Virus record (IMG/VR): IMGVR_UViG_3300045284_000200
Location: 1-56,854 of that record
Reading direction: 5' to 3' (one strand)
Origin: a virus
Length of the DNA: 56,854 nucleotides
This document shows positions 25,878 to 34,749 of the stretch, piece by piece. A model generated the notes under the pieces. It had not been told where the DNA came from. It was given only the letters and a program-made list of their open reading frames with translations, and did no database searches. Each line of letters opens with the position of its first letter. Positions within the stretch are counted from its first letter, which is position 1. A program made the translations under genes and the position numbers.

Positions 25878-28207
25878 TCAGTCGTGGTTTCCGATTCGTG
25901 TTTGGCCTTTGCGCGTCCACGACGAATCTCCGCAGCCGTCTTTACGTCTTGGGCTTGGATTTCAGCCTGAGTGAACTGCGCTTCCTGAGCCATCTCAAGC
26001 TGATGCTGTTCCTGCTTTCGTTTCTCTTCCATTTCCCACTGAACTTGGCGCTGTGACGTCCTCTGGGCGTGAGATTCGGTGGCGTTCTTGGCCTTCACGG
26101 CCGCGTTCATTTCGATGCCCTTGATCTTCGCGACATCCTCCGGGGTGGGACCACCGTTCCCGTTTTGCTGTGCCGCCGCCTTCATCTGCTGCTGCAACCT
26201 TTGGGCGAACGCCTTCACCAGATTCATGATCTGGCCAAGTGCATCGGAATACTTCCGAACCCGCTCCTGATTGCCCTTGTCCTGCGAGATGATCTGGATC
26301 TGTTCCCCGATGGTCTGGCCAACGGTCTGCAACCCGACCAATTGTTCCGGTTTGGCCATGCCGCCAGTCTTCTGAATGCGCCCGACAATCATCGCCATCT
26401 CGGCCAGCAACACCTCGGTCACTTCCACCCGGTTGTCGGTCACTCCGAACTTCACCGGCAGGCCAAGCATCAGCGACCCCATTGCCACCATCGCCTTTTG
26501 CTTCGAGTCAGTGAGCTTGTCTGGTTCCTCTGGGACAAGACTCTTCGTAAGCCCAGGATCGTCGGTAGCCGACAGGGTGCTGATGCGGAGAATCTCACGC
26601 TGACTCTGTGGGTCGTAGAGCGGACGCCATTCCATGAGTTGTTGGGCGATGGCCATCTCCATCGTCTTGTTGCCGCTGCCCATCACTCGTTCCGGCTCCA
26701 GTTCCCATGCCTCTGGCACCAGCAACTTCTCTGGCACCCCAGCCTTCAGACAGTTGATACGAAACGTCCGTACATCCACATCTCTGGAATTCTTAATGCA
26801 GAACCTTCGGAATATCTCTTCGTACTCGAAGGTCTGGTACTGATACGCCTGAAGAAGAGCCGACGAGATGAGCGCCGTGGTCGCGTTAAGTTCGGCCCGA
26901 ACTTGGAACGCGGTCTTTTCGACATCTGGATTGGTCTTCCCTTGGCTCTGAACATAGGAGGATGAATTCTGGTTGATGATTAGCTGATTTTGATTCAGTC
27001 CAAGCTCGGCGAGTTGAGCATTATACTGCATCCGCTCTGCTGCCGGAAGGAACTGTACTGTCTCGTCGATGATACCTCTGCTGATAAGATTGATCTTCAG
27101 CGCACGTTCCGCGTCGTCCATCGACTTCACCCGCATGAACATCATCAAACTCTCAAACACAGCCTCACTGAACTTACAGCGAAGACGATTTTGCAGGTGA
27201 CACACTGCGTAGAGTAGGAATCCCAAGGAACGAACAGAGTGGTAACGAAACGGAGCGACAGCGGACAAGTCAGCGAACTGGAAATTGATAATCTCCGACA
27301 TCTTAGACCCGTACTTTCGAGTGCCGGGGTCGTAGAGAAATCCATCAGTGACGCCAGTCGTTTTCTTCGTGGGCATCACTCCACCGACTCCAGGCTGTCC
27401 ATAGGCATCGACGATGATTCGACGGTTCCAGCCTGATACCTTCTTATCATCGTTGAACCAGTAGAAGTCATAAGTGTCGATTGTTGGAACGGCATCGGAG
27501 GCGAACAATCCGCTATCGTCCTTCATCCGGCTTTCCATCTTCTCAGGGGACCATACCTGTGGCCATGTCGTTCCTGATAATGCTGCGCTTTCCGTGTCGC
27601 ACCACTTCAAGAGCGATTCCACCACGGGCATGTTCCAAGCAGGATCAACCTTCGGGCCGTGTGTAAGTCGATGAAGCTCGTAGGCAGTGTAAGATCGAAA
27701 GATGGCGAAGAACGGCAGGTTCTTCATGGTCAACAAGGTGTTCGCCGGGATCATCACGTCCTCAATCCCAATCGCATCCGGGCACCACATCTGCGACGTT
27801 TCCCACGCTGAAGGACCAATCCCGTGCAAACAGAGCATCGCGAACTTCGAGCGCAACGTCTCGAAATAGAGCGGCGACTGCTTCATGATCTTGTTGATTT
27901 CTCGGCTGACAATGCTGCCGTACTTCTGCCGCTTGTGAACCGGCCCCATGTTAGTCCGGGCAGTGAAGAACGCGCCGGGTTTCTGAAACGCATTACTGAA
28001 TTGCGAACGAGCGTCGTGAGCCAGCTTGGTTCCTTCGAGCGAGTTTACGTTGATCGCGATGTTGTTCTCCGTCTCTTCTTGGTCACTGTAGGGAGGACTC
28101 CCGTTGAACAACGAATCGATCCGTGCGCGATTTAGTGAGCGAGGATAATCTGCCAAGCGCAATTGGTAGCAGAGACTTTCTATTACGGGGGCTGTCGAAA
28201 AATTCAT
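25874..28207 (-). CDS. Portal protein
   Basis: 777 residues, typical length for a podovirus portal. Long, mostly helical, with a conserved-looking core (W-E-T-S-Q-M-W, D-V-M-I-P-A-N-T-L, M-S-E-I-I-N-F-Q-F). The C-terminal 150 residues are a Gln/Glu/Arg/Lys coiled coil, as in portals with a barrel extension. The dodecamer forms the packaging vertex, binding TerL and then the tail adaptor. It is the first gene of the virion block, downstream of the sugar block. Confidence 0.85.
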   Translation of the reverse strand: MNFSTAPVIESLCYQLRLADYPRSLNRARIDSLFNGSPPYSDQEETENNIAINVNSLEGTKLAHDARSQFSNAFQKPGAFFTARTNMGPVHKRQKYGSIVSREINKIMKQSPLYFETLRSKFAMLCLHGIGPSAWETSQMWCPDAIGIEDVMIPANTLLTMKNLPFFAIFRSYTAYELHRLTHGPKVDPAWNMPVVESLLKWCDTESAALSGTTWPQVWSPEKMESRMKDDSGLFASDAVPTIDTYDFYWFNDDKKVSGWNRRIIVDAYGQPGVGGVMPTKKTTGVTDGFLYDPGTRKYGSKMSEIINFQFADLSAVAPFRYHSVRSLGFLLYAVCHLQNRLRCKFSEAVFESLMMFMRVKSMDDAERALKINLISRGIIDETVQFLPAAERMQYNAQLAELGLNQNQLIINQNSSSYVQSQGKTNPDVEKTAFQVRAELNATTALISSALLQAYQYQTFEYEEIFRRFCIKNSRDVDVRTFRINCLKAGVPEKLLVPEAWELEPERVMGSGNKTMEMAIAQQLMEWRPLYDPQSQREILRISTLSATDDPGLTKSLVPEEPDKLTDSKQKAMVAMGSLMLGLPVKFGVTDNRVEVTEVLLAEMAMIVGRIQKTGGMAKPEQLVGLQTVGQTIGEQIQIISQDKGNQERVRKYSDALGQIMNLVKAFAQRLQQQMKAAAQQNGNGGPTPEDVAKIKGIEMNAAVKAKNATESHAQRTSQRQVQWEMEEKRKQEQHQLEMAQEAQFTQAEIQAQDVKTAAEIRRGRAKAKHESETTTE

Positions 28208-28220
28208 TCCACTTCGGAGG

Positions 28221-29006
28221 CTATGCCTGTGTTTGGGCTACGTCAACGCTGCTCGGAATGTCGTCATCGCCGTCCCATGCGTCTTTTCCACCAAAACATG
28301 AGCACTGCTGCTTGCGGTCTAGCGCTGCCATGAAATCGTCTTGGAGCGCACGATTCTCGATTGCTTCTGCACTGATACTCAGTATGGAGTGGCCTTTCCG
28401 TTTTTCTATGGCCTTCCATTCCGCCCATTGCGCTGGGTAATGGGCCATGACCTTTTCAGCTTGTGCGATTCTTTGATTCGGGCAGAAGAAGCAGTCGAAT
28501 CGCCCCATCTTCCGATACATTTCTATCAAGATTTTGAATCCAGCCTTCTCGCAAACCTTTACGCTCTCTGCCCTATCCACGTTGAGTGATTGCAGCGGAA
28601 AGATGTATTTTCGGTCTGGCTTGTCGTTGCGCTCGCAGAAATCATGGCCTCGCTGTTCCTCATCAGCGTTGTATCCAAGGGCGATACGTTGAGGCTTGGG
28701 TTGGCTGTTTGCGTAATCACGCAGAGCCTTTCGTTTCATACGGCGCGAGCAGTCGGTGTATCCTTGGCGGAGCATTCCACCTCTCTCGAAAAGGAACTCG
28801 TCGAACGTCATGCTTGGCTGGAGTCTAATTACAGTCAATCCGCAGATGGTTTCGATTTGCGAGATTGAGTCATACATTTCCGGGAATTGCTTCCCAGTAT
28901 CAGCCCAGATGACGTGCGCCGATGTGCTACGGATTTCTTCACGACAAAGGTAGATCATCGCTGCGCTCTCCATTCCACCTGAAAAGCTGTAAATGTCGGT
29001 TGTCAT
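28221..29006 (-). CDS. PP-loop ATPase, PAPS-reductase-like
   Basis: 261 residues. The PP-loop S-G-G-M-E-S (9-14) is a variant of the SGGxDS signature of PAPS reductases and related adenylating enzymes, with Glu in place of Asp. Then W-A-D-T-G-K-Q-F-P-E (34-43) matches the family's 'D-T-G ... F-P-E'. Cys at about 86, 124, 172, 175, 235 and 237 could bind a cluster or zinc. Family members reduce activated sulfate or thiolate RNA or DNA; which applies here is unknown. It lies next to the glycosyltransferase block and is coupled by ATGA to the following gene. Confidence 0.82.
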   Translation of the reverse strand: MTTDIYSFSGGMESAAMIYLCREEIRSTSAHVIWADTGKQFPEMYDSISQIETICGLTVIRLQPSMTFDEFLFERGGMLRQGYTDCSRRMKRKALRDYANSQPKPQRIALGYNADEEQRGHDFCERNDKPDRKYIFPLQSLNVDRAESVKVCEKAGFKILIEMYRKMGRFDCFFCPNQRIAQAEKVMAHYPAQWAEWKAIEKRKGHSILSISAEAIENRALQDDFMAALDRKQQCSCFGGKDAWDGDDDIPSSVDVAQTQA

Positions 29007-29842
29007 AACGCTGGCGGGAAGCCGATCTGCTGGTAGAAGTTCACCCCTGTAACATCAATGTGGTGCGGCATCTTTCGGCCTTCGTGCTTAGGATGGAAGA
29101 TTGGCCCCAACGTCGTGATGTCCACAAACCGGCGACGATAGGTGTGCCAAAGGAAGTTCAGCATCCATTGATCCCAGCGTTGGTGGCCTATACGAAACTG
29201 CTGTGGGATCGCCTTGTAAACCTGCTTCCACACATCGGGTTTCGCGCAGAAGAAGTCGCAGCCGTAGTCAACCACCCGCGCCCGGAAGTAGTCCTCGGTC
29301 TTCGGGTCGAACTCCAACCGTTGACTCGTCATCGCCACCGCTCCCTTGGCCCATGCTTTGTTGACCATCACCTTGAGGTCTGGTGCCACAACGATGTCGG
29401 CGTTGAGCAAGCAGACTGGAACGAAATGAGCCGAAGCAACGAGTGCCATTGATGCGATGTTAGGGAAATCTAGGCTCGGGATGAAATCAGTGGTTGGAGA
29501 TGCAAGTCGTTCATCGCGCTTTCCGAATAGAAGAATACGGTCGAACACCAAGTCCCATGAGCGTTTGGCGCGTAACTGATTCTCGGCAACCTCGGCGGAA
29601 TCGTCGAGAGCGCGGAATGATGAGACAGCGGTCAGCCCTGAGATGTACGGCTCGAACATGGCGGTTGTTGTCCCAGGAAATCCGACAGGATGAGGCTTGG
29701 TCTGTTCCAACTCGTCGTTGAGGTAGACTTCTCGAATGTGCCTTTGGAGATGTAAGGTAAGATTACCATTTACTCCGCCAATCATCTCGCCACACAAAAA
29801 GCAGCGATCCTCGAAGGTAAACCATGAATTTACGGTTCTCAC
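29003..29842 (-). CDS. Glycosyltransferase-like protein (GT-A type, probable)
   Basis: 279 residues from GTG 29842, chosen because GGAGG lies eight bases upstream and GTGA overlaps the preceding stop. The first ~35 residues carry F-E-D-R-C-F-L-C-G ... H-L-Q-R-H, a zinc-finger-like pair. The core has L-L-N-A-D-I-V-V (a likely D-x-D-type metal site), Y-G-C-D-F-F-C and a W-D-Q-W motif, which suggest a GT-A fold. It is the first of five sugar-transfer proteins in the block. Donor and acceptor unknown. Confidence 0.66.
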   Translation of the reverse strand: MRTVNSWFTFEDRCFLCGEMIGGVNGNLTLHLQRHIREVYLNDELEQTKPHPVGFPGTTTAMFEPYISGLTAVSSFRALDDSAEVAENQLRAKRSWDLVFDRILLFGKRDERLASPTTDFIPSLDFPNIASMALVASAHFVPVCLLNADIVVAPDLKVMVNKAWAKGAVAMTSQRLEFDPKTEDYFRARVVDYGCDFFCAKPDVWKQVYKAIPQQFRIGHQRWDQWMLNFLWHTYRRRFVDITTLGPIFHPKHEGRKMPHHIDVTGVNFYQQIGFPPAL

Positions 29843-30036
29843 GTTGATTCCTCCGACATGCGACGTTCCTCTTCTGGTGTAGGCACCCACTGCTTTACGA
29901 CGACAGCTTTGGTCAATTCCGGCGCGATGAACTCCACAAGGCAACGACGGGAACAGAACGCATGACGCTCATCGTTACGGGTTACGTGATACCACGGCAG
30001 TTCATCACTTGGTTTTCCGCATTTGTCGCAGTTCAT
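29839..30036 (-). CDS. Small zinc-finger protein
   Basis: 65 residues from ATG 30036 (MNCDKCGKPSDELPWYH). C-D-K-C-G-K-P ... H ... F-C-S-R-R-C-L-V-E-F is a four-Cys zinc-ribbon or TRASH-like fold. Coupled on both sides by four-base overlaps. Possibly a nucleic-acid- or protein-binding cofactor; role unknown. Confidence 0.72.
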   Translation of the reverse strand: MNCDKCGKPSDELPWYHVTRNDERHAFCSRRCLVEFIAPELTKAVVVKQWVPTPEEERRMSEEST

Positions 30037-30230
30037 ACGATTAGTGGTCCTTCCTCGTGTTGTCTGCACATACGAATGATGAAATCACCGATTACCATAT
30101 CAGCATCTCCGAATTTCGCCTTGAAGGCACACTTCTCGTCTTTCGTCATGGTTTTGAGTCCTCCGAATTCACTCATCTCGATTGCTACGTCGATGTGAGA
30201 ACGAAGGCGTTTAAGATCATCGACTGTCAT
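30033..30230 (-). CDS. Hypothetical 65-residue protein
   Basis: MTVDDLKRLRSHIDVAIEMSE..., starting at ATG 30230 inside the upstream gene's last codons (ATGA). Predicted helical, one Cys. Not recognised. Confidence 0.68.
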   Translation of the reverse strand: MTVDDLKRLRSHIDVAIEMSEFGGLKTMTKDEKCAFKAKFGDADMVIGDFIIRMCRQHEEGPLIV

Positions 30231-30973
30231 AGTGTCACCACGTTGAACGCTTTCTTCTTCGCTTCCTCGGCCCACGTCGGAGAGTGCTCCTTGTCGGCAC
30301 CATCGTAACCCGGTGAGCAACTCCAGGCCGCGCCCTTGTCACCAGAGATTAGGCCGCATCGGCCGTAGTTCTTCGCATTCTTGGATCGCGTGTAGTCGGC
30401 TCCAAAGTAACGGGCGTGCAGCAGCTTCATCCCTGTCTCGCGTCCGACGATTGGATTGCAGTTCTCAAGATCATGCTTCCCTCGAATCCAGTTGATCCTG
30501 ATGTCTGGCTGGAAAACCACGGGCTTAGAATAAACCGGCGCCGCAACTCCCATCGGATTCAGTTCGTAAATCTGGCTTTTACCGTCGTCCTTCGGGAACC
30601 CGTCTCCCAGCAAGTTGTAACCGGACGGCTTGATCACCTGTATCCCGACCGACTTCGCCAGACTCAGGGTGCCCAGCATGTCCGGCGAATAGATGAACTC
30701 GTCACTGTCAGGGATCATCACCCAATCGAACTTTCCACGAGCCTTCGGATACCACTCCTGCCAGTGCGCAAGGAACAGGTCTTCGTTGATCCCGCTCTCG
30801 TGTGGCCACTCGCGTACGAGCACCTTTGGATGGGCGTTGAGCATCTCGCGAGTGCCGTCGGTACTGTGATCGTCGAAAGCGGAAATCTCATCGGCGAACG
30901 TCTCGTAGTGGCGTAAAAAATACGGAAGGACATCGCGGCAATTGTAGGTCAGGACGAAAATTAGGATCTTCAT
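30227..30973 (-). CDS. Glycosyltransferase family 2-like protein (paralogue of 31839-32576)
   Basis: 248 residues from ATG 30973 (MKILIFVLTYNCRDVLPYF). A GT-A-like start (V-L-T-Y-N-C-R-D) is followed by A-F-D-D-H-S-T-D-G-T-R and W-V-M-I-P-D-S-D-E-F-I-Y, the D-x-D-type motif, as in GT2/GT92-like glycosyltransferases. About the same architecture as the enzyme at 31839-32576 (shared L-R-H-Y, R-E-W-P-H-E-S-G-I, Y-F/R-A-x-G-A-D-Y). Probably adds a sugar to a phage or host acceptor. Confidence 0.82.
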   Translation of the reverse strand: MKILIFVLTYNCRDVLPYFLRHYETFADEISAFDDHSTDGTREMLNAHPKVLVREWPHESGINEDLFLAHWQEWYPKARGKFDWVMIPDSDEFIYSPDMLGTLSLAKSVGIQVIKPSGYNLLGDGFPKDDGKSQIYELNPMGVAAPVYSKPVVFQPDIRINWIRGKHDLENCNPIVGRETGMKLLHARYFGADYTRSKNAKNYGRCGLISGDKGAAWSCSPGYDGADKEHSPTWAEEAKKKAFNVVTL

Positions 30974-31653
30974 GGTGCGATGTGTCGGATGACTTCCAGT
31001 AATGGGGAAGCTCCGTTCGCGTGAAATAGGCACGGATACTCGCTTGTGTCCTTCGCTTTCGGTCTTGGCTCACTGAAGTCCAAAAGCTTGTCCGATCCCA
31101 TATTCATGCAGAAACACAGCGAGCAGGTGCGATCCAGTTCGATGGGGTGTTTCCCCGATAGGAACATGTCCACGACGATCTGTTGATCGTCCTTCTCCCG
31201 CTTCGAGGCGATGGCCGCAAGTTCCTCCGTGAACGGAAGAGCCGCTTCAGTCGTCGCGATCCACATCCCGGCGTTGAGATATTTGCAACGGTGAATCGTC
31301 GGCGGGTAGAGCGCCGCCTGTTCCTGCTTTGGCCAGCAGTAGCACTCGGAGGCAAACACGATGGGCGAGTTGAGCTTCTCGAACTTCGCCATGATTTCGC
31401 CCATGCCGGCCGCGAACACCACGTCGTAGGAATCGGTGAAAACGAAGTGCGTGTATTTGTCGGCGTTCTCGCGGACGAACCGCGCCTGCCCTTCGCTCTT
31501 GCGATACCACGGAATCGTCGTCCAGTCGGCGCCGGGCCAGTCCTCCGAGTCGAAGTTCTGCGGGTCGAGTCCCTGACGCTTCGCGGTGTCGAGGAAGGCG
31601 CCCAGATACTTCTTCGGTGTCGGTCCCCATGTGCTTACGAGTACTGGTTTCAT
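30970..31653 (-). CDS. PLOD/procollagen-glycosyltransferase-like protein
   Basis: 227 residues. Y-T-H-F-V-F-T-D-S-Y-D-V-V-F (67-80) carries the D-x-x-D-type metal motif. C-Y-C-W-P, K-Y-L-N-A-G-M-W-I-A (124-133) and D-D-Q-Q-I-V (155-160) follow, then an L-F-H-A-N-G ending. This order (D-S-Y-D, S-A-E/S-E with C-W-P, Y-L-N-x-G, D-D-Q, H-x-N-G) matches the glycosyltransferase domain of procollagen-lysine glycosyltransferases (PLOD/LH3), also known from giant viruses. Recognition is by motif order, not by search. Confidence 0.78.
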   Translation of the reverse strand: MKPVLVSTWGPTPKKYLGAFLDTAKRQGLDPQNFDSEDWPGADWTTIPWYRKSEGQARFVRENADKYTHFVFTDSYDVVFAAGMGEIMAKFEKLNSPIVFASECYCWPKQEQAALYPPTIHRCKYLNAGMWIATTEAALPFTEELAAIASKREKDDQQIVVDMFLSGKHPIELDRTCSLCFCMNMGSDKLLDFSEPRPKAKDTSEYPCLFHANGASPLLEVIRHIAP

Positions 31654-31656
31654 AAT

Positions 31657-31842
31657 TCAACCGCCGTGAATTGTTACAATCGCTTCGTTGATAGCAGTCT
31701 GGATGTGGATGGCCAATTGAGCCGTTCGATCTGGCCAGTCGCCTACTGGCTTACGCATCAATTCTTCGTGCTCCTGAACTTCGTGGAGCCACTCTAAAGC
31801 AGCCTTCTTGGCGATGTCACCGATGCCGATGCTTGTGCTCAT
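31657..31842 (-). CDS. Hypothetical 61-residue protein
   Basis: From ATG 31842 (MSTSIGIGDIAKKAALEWL), overlapping the neighbouring stop (ATGA). A helical protein with conserved-looking E-W-L-H-E-V-Q-E-H-E. Not recognised. Confidence 0.66.
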   Translation of the reverse strand: MSTSIGIGDIAKKAALEWLHEVQEHEELMRKPVGDWPDRTAQLAIHIQTAINEAIVTIHGG

Positions 31843-32576
31843 ATCACCTCCGGCCATTCCTTACCAATTGCCTCATCGAACCATGCGACGCTGTGATGCC
31901 CGGTGTACTCAGGGCTCGTGTTGGTTCCAAGATTCAACGCCCTACACCTTTCCGGCACTCGTGCCCAGTTGCGGGCATGTCGCCATCTCACGTAATCCGC
32001 ACCGAGAGCGCGGTAGTGGAGCAGTTTGATCTCGGCGGTGGGTGTACTTCGAGGGTTGAACTGAGCGTAGTCCGGCCCGTGCCGACCAACCGTCCACCAC
32101 ATGTGCTTCCTAAATACGGCCGGCTTGCTCCAGATGCCGTCAGGGAATCCCGTGCGAACCTCATCGTAAATCTGGCCCTCAGTCGTCGGGAACGACTTCG
32201 ATACCATCGTGTAGCCTTGGATCTGTGGCACTTCAACGTCATCGGCGAGATACCGCCGCAACACGTCCTTGATGGCAGGATGGTAAAGGAACTCATCGGC
32301 ATCGACGAATACGATCCAATCCGCTTTGCCGCGGGCTTCCTTCCACGCTTCATTGGCGAACTCCAGAAACTTGTCATCCTGGATGCCGCTCTCGTGTGGC
32401 CACTCGCGCAACTCCGCAGTGTGACAAGACCGGATGATGTCCCGTGTTCCGTCAACGCTCATATCGTCGTAGAACACGAACTTTGTAACCCACGGTGCGT
32501 AGTGCCTGAGAAAATAAGGCATCAGCCGAGACTCATCACGGCAGATGCAAAATAGCCAGATGGAGAGTTCCTTCAC
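31839..32576 (-). CDS. Glycosyltransferase family 2-like protein
   Basis: 245 residues. F-C-I-C-R-D-E-S-R-L-M-P-Y-F-L-R-H-Y, then V-F-Y-D-D-M-S-V-D-G-T-R, and W-I-V-F-V-D-A-D-E-F-L-Y carry the nucleotide-sugar and D-x-D elements. It shares segment order and phrases with the enzyme at 30227-30973, indicating a paralogous pair. ATGA overlap on both sides. Confidence 0.83.
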   Translation of the reverse strand: MKELSIWLFCICRDESRLMPYFLRHYAPWVTKFVFYDDMSVDGTRDIIRSCHTAELREWPHESGIQDDKFLEFANEAWKEARGKADWIVFVDADEFLYHPAIKDVLRRYLADDVEVPQIQGYTMVSKSFPTTEGQIYDEVRTGFPDGIWSKPAVFRKHMWWTVGRHGPDYAQFNPRSTPTAEIKLLHYRALGADYVRWRHARNWARVPERCRALNLGTNTSPEYTGHHSVAWFDEAIGKEWPEVI

Positions 32577-33103
32577 GCGATTTCTCTCTGCGCTGAAATG
32601 GGGTTATCGGTAGTTGGGAAGTTCAATCTGGCGAATCGTCCAAACAGTTTCACCGCTTCAGCATCGTATGCACGGGCCGCATCTTCTCGCTTCCCGAACG
32701 AACCCAAGTACCGCTGCTTTCCAGACAGATAGATCGCTGCGGACCACCTGCCTTTTGTTTTTATGGTGGGATAGACACCCTTGAACCCAGACTTGTTATT
32801 GGAGCCTGCGGGCTTGTTCCTTGTGTTCTCCAGCGGAGTACATGGACGGAGGTTTTGGTTCGTGTTGTTAAGGCCGTTGCCGTCTCTGTGATCTACCATC
32901 TGCTGTGTATCCAGAATGAACTGAGCCATCTGCTGAATTACCCTCTTCCCGTTCACTCTCACCACTCGCAATGTCCGTTGGGCGTAGAAGCCTCCATTCG
33001 ATCTTTTTGTAGCGTGCCATTTGTGCTGTGTGACGCGATCAAAGTCGCACTCATCGACGATGGCGAATTGTCCCTGTGTCAATGGCACCAGCTTCGTGTT
33101 CAT
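32573..33103 (-). CDS. AP2-HNH homing-type endonuclease
   Basis: 176 residues from ATG 33103 (MNTKLVPLTQGQFAIVD), which overlaps the upstream radical-SAM stop as ATGA. The HNH core shows V-D-H-R-D-G-N-G-L-N-N-T-N-Q-N-L-R-P-C and N-K-S-G-F-K-G-V. The AP2-like C-terminus has W-S-A-A-I-Y-L-S-G-K ... L-G-S-F-G-K-R-E-D-A-A-R-A-Y-D-A-E-A. Inserted between two coupled genes without disturbing either junction, as selfish elements can be. Confidence 0.93.
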   Translation of the reverse strand: MNTKLVPLTQGQFAIVDECDFDRVTQHKWHATKRSNGGFYAQRTLRVVRVNGKRVIQQMAQFILDTQQMVDHRDGNGLNNTNQNLRPCTPLENTRNKPAGSNNKSGFKGVYPTIKTKGRWSAAIYLSGKQRYLGSFGKREDAARAYDAEAVKLFGRFARLNFPTTDNPISAQREIA

Positions 33104-33888
33104 GCTAACGCTTCCTGAACCCCAGCCTCTTTTTCCCATTCTTCCTTATTCTTGTTCTGATGATGCGGAACGTCTGGGCCTCGGCCACCGGAACAGATCT
33201 TGCACGACTCTAACGGATGTCTTCGGTTCAGGAATTCCTGCAATTTCTCATCGGTCATTCCGGGAATAGGTATTCCATCTACGTGTGGGTCGATGTCCTT
33301 CCAGCGTTCAGCACGTTTCATGTATTGCTTAGGCCAGAAGGCGGAAAGCGGACACAGATAAAAATAGCCGGAATGAATCGTTAAACAGCGATTCCACCCG
33401 CAACCATGATACGTGCTTCCGTCTGGCACGGACGCAAACACTGGCTTGAAGCTGTTGATTTCCTGCGGGCGCACGAAAAATCCCCACTCATCAGCCTTCC
33501 TCTGAATCCAAGGAACAATGTCAGGATCTAGTCCGGGATAACAACTCATGCGAAGTTCACAATGCCCATCTCGAAGCAACGCCCACAGATCGTCGCCCAT
33601 CCGCTTCAAAAGTTTTCCGTTTGTCAGAAGACCAGATTGCTTCGCGATTCCGCTTTCAATGCAAAGCCGAAGAAGTTCAACAACGTCTGGGTGAATCAAA
33701 GGATCTCCACCTTGAACCAGGAGAAGTTTCGTTCTGAGATGATTTTTCATCACCTGCAAATCCTCTTTAAGAACTTCCACCGGCATGTAGTAAACATCAG
33801 CAAAGGCGGAGCCGTGATTGCATTGGGCGCACCTTAAATTGCAGTGTCGAGTCGCGTTGATTTCACAGCCGTAGTCCGTGTTCACCAT
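33100..33888 (-). CDS. Radical SAM protein
   Basis: 262 residues. The start is ATG 33888, preceded by GGAGG. The cluster motif is H-C-N-L-R-C-A-Q-C (C16, C20, C23 from this start). L-V-Q-G-G-D-P-L-I-H-P-D is the glycine-rich strand behind it. C-terminal C-G-W-N-R-C, Y-L-C-P and C-K-I-C resemble a SPASM/twitch auxiliary region. Radical-SAM proteins of this size act in sugar, peptide or cofactor modification; adjacency to glycosyltransferases and methyltransferases suggests sugar or peptide tailoring. Substrate unknown. Confidence 0.85.
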   Translation of the reverse strand: MVNTDYGCEINATRHCNLRCAQCNHGSAFADVYYMPVEVLKEDLQVMKNHLRTKLLLVQGGDPLIHPDVVELLRLCIESGIAKQSGLLTNGKLLKRMGDDLWALLRDGHCELRMSCYPGLDPDIVPWIQRKADEWGFFVRPQEINSFKPVFASVPDGSTYHGCGWNRCLTIHSGYFYLCPLSAFWPKQYMKRAERWKDIDPHVDGIPIPGMTDEKLQEFLNRRHPLESCKICSGGRGPDVPHHQNKNKEEWEKEAGVQEALA

Positions 33889-33910
33889 AGATGCCTCCAA
33901 GTTTTGTTGT

Positions 33911-34528
33911 TCACACCTTCAGGATACCAATCCCACCATGCGGAATCACCCCTTTGTATTTTGAGTGTTCTTCAGTAGCGATAATCTCCCTCTTATCGCC
34001 TTTGAGTTCATTCCAGAATCTCGTCACCTGCAACTCCGGTGGCTGGACGCCATGCGGTCCGATGTTCGCAAGCGGGTTGATGTCGTGGAACACGATCCAG
34101 CCGCCGGGCCGGACGTGCGGCGCCCAAAGCTCGAACTCCTTGGCGATGGTTTCGTAGTAATGCCCGTCGTCGATGAACAGCAGATCGATTGGGCAACCGA
34201 AGGAGTCCTCCATTACCCGTTTTACGCACGCTTCCGTAGTGGCGTCGTCCAGAATAAGTTGAAGATTGTGGCCGTAAGGACGGCTGACGTATGTGTTGTG
34301 ATCCTCGATGTCGATGGAGACGGTCTTCTTAGAGGTAACGAGACTCAGCAGGGCTCCGGTAAATCCTCGGAACGTGCCAAGCTCTACGGTGCATTCTGGC
34401 TTCAATTCGTCGAGCACCAGCGCGAGGAACGTCCGCATCTCCCATTCGTGTTGCTGGATGTTGATGAGGTTGTGATCGGCGAAGATGGCGGTCAACGCGC
34501 TCTCAACGTAGGTTGGTAGTGGGTTCAT
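33911..34528 (-). CDS. Class I SAM-dependent methyltransferase (CmcI/Methyltransf_24-like)
   Basis: 205 residues. V-E-L-G-T-F-R-G-F-T-G (SAM-binding), S-I-D-I-E-D, then D-L-L-F-I-D-D-G-H-Y-Y-E-T and P-G-G-W-I-V-F-H-D-I are the hallmarks of small-molecule or sugar O-methyltransferases. The tail K-G-V-I-P-H-G-G-I-G-I-L-K-V closes the sheet. Likely methylates a sugar or peptide made in this block. ATGA overlap with the next gene. Confidence 0.85.
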   Translation of the reverse strand: MNPLPTYVESALTAIFADHNLINIQQHEWEMRTFLALVLDELKPECTVELGTFRGFTGALLSLVTSKKTVSIDIEDHNTYVSRPYGHNLQLILDDATTEACVKRVMEDSFGCPIDLLFIDDGHYYETIAKEFELWAPHVRPGGWIVFHDINPLANIGPHGVQPPELQVTRFWNELKGDKREIIATEEHSKYKGVIPHGGIGILKV

Positions 34529-34749
34529 GTAACTTGTGGCTGATCATGGTACGCAGTTGTTAGCGGAATCAGCTTAATCAGTAGATTATTTGGAATAATT
34601 GGACATCCGAATCGATCAACCTCAGTACACCAACACAGACCTTCAAAACAAAGTTCACCACGAATCTTGTCAGGAAACGGCTCCCACCGAACGCCATGAA
34701 AGCACATCGCCTGAAGCAGAATCGAATGGCTATTGTGTTTTCGTTTCAT
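34525..34749 (-). CDS. Hypothetical 74-residue Cys-containing protein
   Basis: From ATG 34749 (MKRKHNSHSILLQAMCF). Cys at several positions (C-F-H-G, L-C-F, L-C-W-C) and a trailing Y-H-D-Q-P-Q-V-T. Coupled by ATGA on both sides. Not recognised. Confidence 0.65.
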   Translation of the reverse strand: MKRKHNSHSILLQAMCFHGVRWEPFPDKIRGELCFEGLCWCTEVDRFGCPIIPNNLLIKLIPLTTAYHDQPQVT

